This document shows, piece after piece, positions 61,355 through 64,000 of a DNA stretch of 64,000 bases (the stretch's first letter is position 1; every line of letters starts with the position of its first letter). The translations under genes and the position numbers were made by a program. Source of the DNA: an uncultured Prevotellaceae bacterium (GTDB lineage Bacteria; Bacteroidota; Bacteroidia; Bacteroidales; Bacteroidaceae); assembly GCA_947168395.1 (NCBI GenBank), contig CAMVLT010000013.1, positions 1 to 64,000 of the forward strand. The letters run 5' to 3'. Below the pieces are notes generated by a model, which was not told the origin of the DNA, did no database searches, and was given only the letters and a program-made list of their open reading frames with translations.

Positions 61355-62706
61355 ATGGTACAAGATTTATACGTTTTGATGATTACAGCAGCTGTAGTCA
61401 GTATTCTGTTTAAGTTGTTAAAGCAGCCTGTGGTGCTGGGTTATATCGTTGCAGGTGTCTTGGTTGGTCCGTATCTGTTTGGCAAGACCCTTGTGAATCC
61501 GGACAACGTGAAGCAATGGGGCGACATCGGCGTGCTGTTCGTATTGTTCTGCATCGGTCTGGAGTTCCGCTTGAAGAACCTCATCAGCAGCGGCAAGGTG
61601 GCAGCAATAGGTGCGTTGACAATCATCGTGGGCATGATGCTCTTGGGCTACGCCGTAGGAAAGGATGCTGATTTTGACATGGTCAACTCCCTGTTTCTGG
61701 CAGGCATGCTCTGTATGTCGAGTACCACTATCGTGATGAAGGCCATTGACGAGGCAGGCTTGAGTAAGGAGCGTTTCGTCAAGGGAGCGACCAGCATCCT
61801 CATCGTTGAGGATGTGGTGGCTGTGGTACTGATGGTATTGCTCTCCAGTATTGCCATCCGCCATCGGTTCGAGGGCGCCGAGTTGGCCAGCAAGGTCGTA
61901 GATCTGGCCATTACGCTCGCAGCCTGGTTCATCTGCGGGATACTGGTTATCCCGACACTTATACGCAAAGTGAAAAAGCATCTGAACGACGAGACGCTTA
62001 TCATCCTTGCCTTGGGTCTATGCCTGGGTATGGTGCTGACGGCAGAGGAAGCAGGGTTCAGCAGGCACTCGGTGCCTTCGTGATGGGTTCCATCCTTGCC
62101 GAGACAGTGGAATCGCATCGAATCGAAAAACTGATGACGCCGCTGAAGAATGTCTTTGCTGCCATCTTCTTCATATCTGTGGGTATGCTGATCAATCCGG
62201 CTTCATTGGCGGAATACTGGGTGAGCATCGTCTATGTCAGCTTGGTCATTATCATCGGAATGATTGTCTTTGCTACCTTGGGTTGCTGGTGGGGTGGTGA
62301 GACGCTGCGCGACTCCATGCTTACCAGCTTCTCGTTTGTGCAGATTGGCGAGTTCTCGTTTATCATCGCTTCACTGGGTACCAGCTTGGGGGTTCTCCAG
62401 CCTGTCGTCTATCCAATCATCGTGGCAGCCAGTGTGCTGACCACCTTCCTCACGCCTTATATTATGAAGGCTGCCGTGCCATGTTATACGTTACTTTATA
62501 ATCACGCTTCAAAGAGCTTACGTGCTAAGATCGACCAGCGCGAGCAGCAAGTGGCAGCAGCAGAGGCAGAGGCGGCTAAGCCATCTGGCGACAAGAGCAC
62601 ATTAGCAGCCAGGGTGCGCCATGCCGTCAGGAACACCTTCATCACGAAGTATCTTGTCAATCTGTTTATCAAGAACATGAGTGCCCACGATGAAAACGCA
62701 AATTAG
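61355..62706 (+). pseudogene. Kef-type cation/proton antiporter gene, frameshifted
   Basis: The first frame (61355-62083) encodes 242 residues of a CPA2 monovalent cation/proton antiporter and breaks off after LTAEEAGFS with RHSVPS and a stop. The second frame continues with the expected ALGAFVMGSILAETVESHRIE and runs to 62706. One missing base at about 62062 (AGC AG where AGC CAG would give SQALGAF) accounts for it. Both halves show normal, uneroded membrane helices, so the mutation is very recent or is a sequencing or assembly error. If intact, the protein would have about 450 residues without a TrkA domain. Confidence 0.85.
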
Positions 62707-62751
62707 GAGATCGTGATTCAAATAAATCCTTCAAGGGTAATCACTCTATTC

Positions 62752-63984
62752 TCACTTTATCGCAGTCTTGATGTCCTCCAGCAGGTCCTCGCCGGCTTCG
62801 AGGCCGATGCTGAGGCGTACCGTCGTATCGGGGACGGACATCGCGGCGCATTGCTCTGGCGTGAAGAGGCCGAAGATGGTGGAGGCGGGATGGATGGCCA
62901 GCGACTTGCGGTCGAAGAGGTTGGTGGCGCGACGGATGATTTGGAGTTTGTCGATGAACGCCCATGCGGCTTCCTTCGATGCGAGGTCGATGGTGAAGAC
63001 GGCGCCTGGCAAGGGGCCGAACTGCTTGCGTGAGAGTTCGTGGAAGGGGTTATCCTCCAAGCCGGTATAGTTGACGCGCTTGATTTCCGGCAGCTGCTGA
63101 CACTGGCGGGCGAGCCAGCGCGTGGTCTCGGCCTGCCGACGGAAGCGGATGTCGAGCGTGTCGAGGCCGAGGGTCTCCATATACGCCACCTGGGGCGTCA
63201 TCAGCGCACCGAGGTTCGTCACCAGTTCTGTCTTCACACGGGCCGTGAAGGCCAGCGTCTTCCCCACTCGTTTGGTGCGGGCCTGCAGGGCTGGGGAGGG
63301 CGCCTGGCTCCAGTCGAAGCGTCCGTAGTCGATGAGCAAGCCGCCGAGGCCTGTGCCGCCGCCCGAGATGTACTTCGTGCTCGATACCACTTCGATATCC
63401 ACGCCGAAGTCAGCGGCACGGAAGGCGGAGAACGGCACGATGGTGGTATCGGCAATCAGGGGCACACCTGCCTGATGGGCGATGTCGGCTAACCTTCGGA
63501 TGTCGGCTACGAACAGCTGCGGATTAGTGATGATCTCGAAGAACAGGGCGCAGGTCTTGCCGTCAATCAGCGCCTCCACCTCTCCGGGGTTGGTGAAGTC
63601 CGCAAAACGGACTTCCACACTGAAGGTGCCGAGGGTGTCGCGGAGCAATGAGACGCTGTTGCCAAACAAATGCTTCGAGGCTACGATGTTGAGTCCCGCG
63701 CTGCTCACCGCCGTCAGGGCGTAGGCGATGGCCGCCATGCCCGTGTTGAGTGCCGTCACGCTGGTGGCCCCTGTCAGTTGGCGCACGCGCTCCTCCAGAT
63801 AGGTTACTGTGGGGTTGGCGATGCGGGCATACGACGGGGCCATGGAACGACCGCAGAATGCGTCGCCCATGGCCTTGGCAGACTCAAACTCAAACGCCGC
63901 CGTATAGTAGACGGGCATCGACAGTGCCCCGTATGCGTCAGGCTTCTGATACTTCGTCGTCAGTATTTTCGTTTCGTACTGCAT
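62752..63984 (-). CDS. Cys/Met-metabolism PLP enzyme, O-acetylhomoserine sulfhydrylase-like
   Basis: A 410-residue PLP enzyme of the cystathionine gamma-synthase family. The PLP lysine lies in VVSSTKYISGGGTGLGG (Lys204), and TNPQLFVADI and ADTTIVPF (where relatives have DNTF) line the cofactor site. Length and motifs fit O-acetylhomoserine aminocarboxypropyltransferase (MetY), which makes homocysteine, more than MetB, but related lyases cannot be excluded. With cysK at the other end of the window it covers sulfur assimilation. The ATG at 63984 has no recognisable ribosome site. Confidence 0.82.
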   Translation of the reverse strand: MQYETKILTTKYQKPDAYGALSMPVYYTAAFEFESAKAMGDAFCGRSMAPSYARIANPTVTYLEERVRQLTGATSVTALNTGMAAIAYALTAVSSAGLNIVASKHLFGNSVSLLRDTLGTFSVEVRFADFTNPGEVEALIDGKTCALFFEIITNPQLFVADIRRLADIAHQAGVPLIADTTIVPFSAFRAADFGVDIEVVSSTKYISGGGTGLGGLLIDYGRFDWSQAPSPALQARTKRVGKTLAFTARVKTELVTNLGALMTPQVAYMETLGLDTLDIRFRRQAETTRWLARQCQQLPEIKRVNYTGLEDNPFHELSRKQFGPLPGAVFTIDLASKEAAWAFIDKLQIIRRATNLFDRKSLAIHPASTIFGLFTPEQCAAMSVPDTTVRLSIGLEAGEDLLEDIKTAIK

Positions 63985-64000
63985 ATTATCTCTGTCCTAT

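Noticed and set aside
62713..62744. Terminator between the antiporter and the PLP-enzyme gene
   Set aside because: Only a 6-bp stem (GTGATT/AATCAC) with a 20-nt loop and no T run; too weak to call.

Overview
The window reads as a chromosomal segment of a Bacteroidales bacterium, most likely in the Prevotella group. Three things point there. The promoters carry the Bacteroidetes -7 box (TAnnTTTG). The gene families are typical of the group: GLPGLI proteins, outer-membrane barrels with carboxypeptidase-like or STN domains, an ECF sigma/DUF4974 anti-sigma pair, a one-piece sensor-regulator with an AraC-type output, and at least one type IX secretion (T9SS) C-terminal domain. Complex I has the short Bacteroidetes form, nuoABCDHIJKLMN with C and D fused and E, F, G absent. 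No rRNA, tRNA, CRISPR array, prophage or transposase was recognised.

Layout. 0-10 kb: cysK, a very large secreted CotH-family protein, glyA and a second CotH-family protein. glyA and the second CotH gene share a near-identical 56-bp promoter block. 10.2-20.4 kb: the complex I operon on the minus strand. 20.5-24.5 kb: a lipid/diacylglycerol kinase, miaA, a GH5 mannanase-like lipoprotein and an N-acetylglucosamine-kinase-like protein. 24.6-30.1 kb, plus strand: an MscS-type channel, a TraB/GumN protein and a thioredoxin-fold lipoprotein. 30.3-45.1 kb, minus strand: a surface locus with an ECF sigma factor, a short anti-sigma factor, two STN-containing barrels, and two GLPGLI/barrel pairs; a membrane-anchored probable regulator diverges from it. 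47.2-54.1 kb: kdsA, kdsD, a degenerate hybrid regulator and a cardiolipin-synthase-like phospholipase D. 54.1-64 kb: a TPR protein, a solute-binding lipoprotein, an anaerobic sulfatase-maturase-like radical SAM enzyme, a minimal penicillin-binding transpeptidase, a Sel1-repeat protein, a DUF4380-like protein, a frameshifted Kef-type antiporter and a Cys/Met-metabolism PLP enzyme.

What stands out. (1) Short arrays of 7-bp units of the form TGAnnnn begin at or overlap stop codons of five genes; because 7 is 1 mod 3, three units place a stop in every frame. The same kind of array in reverse orientation forms the hydrophobic core of a signal peptide. (2) A family of GC-rich palindromic elements is inserted in frame in three genes of the 30-45 kb locus, and two copies of the same element are translated in different frames. 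(3) A near-identical palindromic operator candidate, TTGTAAAC-N3-GTTTACA(A/C), lies at two promoters of that locus. (4) The hybrid regulator at 49-52.8 kb has lost the catalytic histidine, the ATPase domain and the phospho-accepting aspartate, so it should work without phosphotransfer. All functional calls come from reading the sequence; no search was run.
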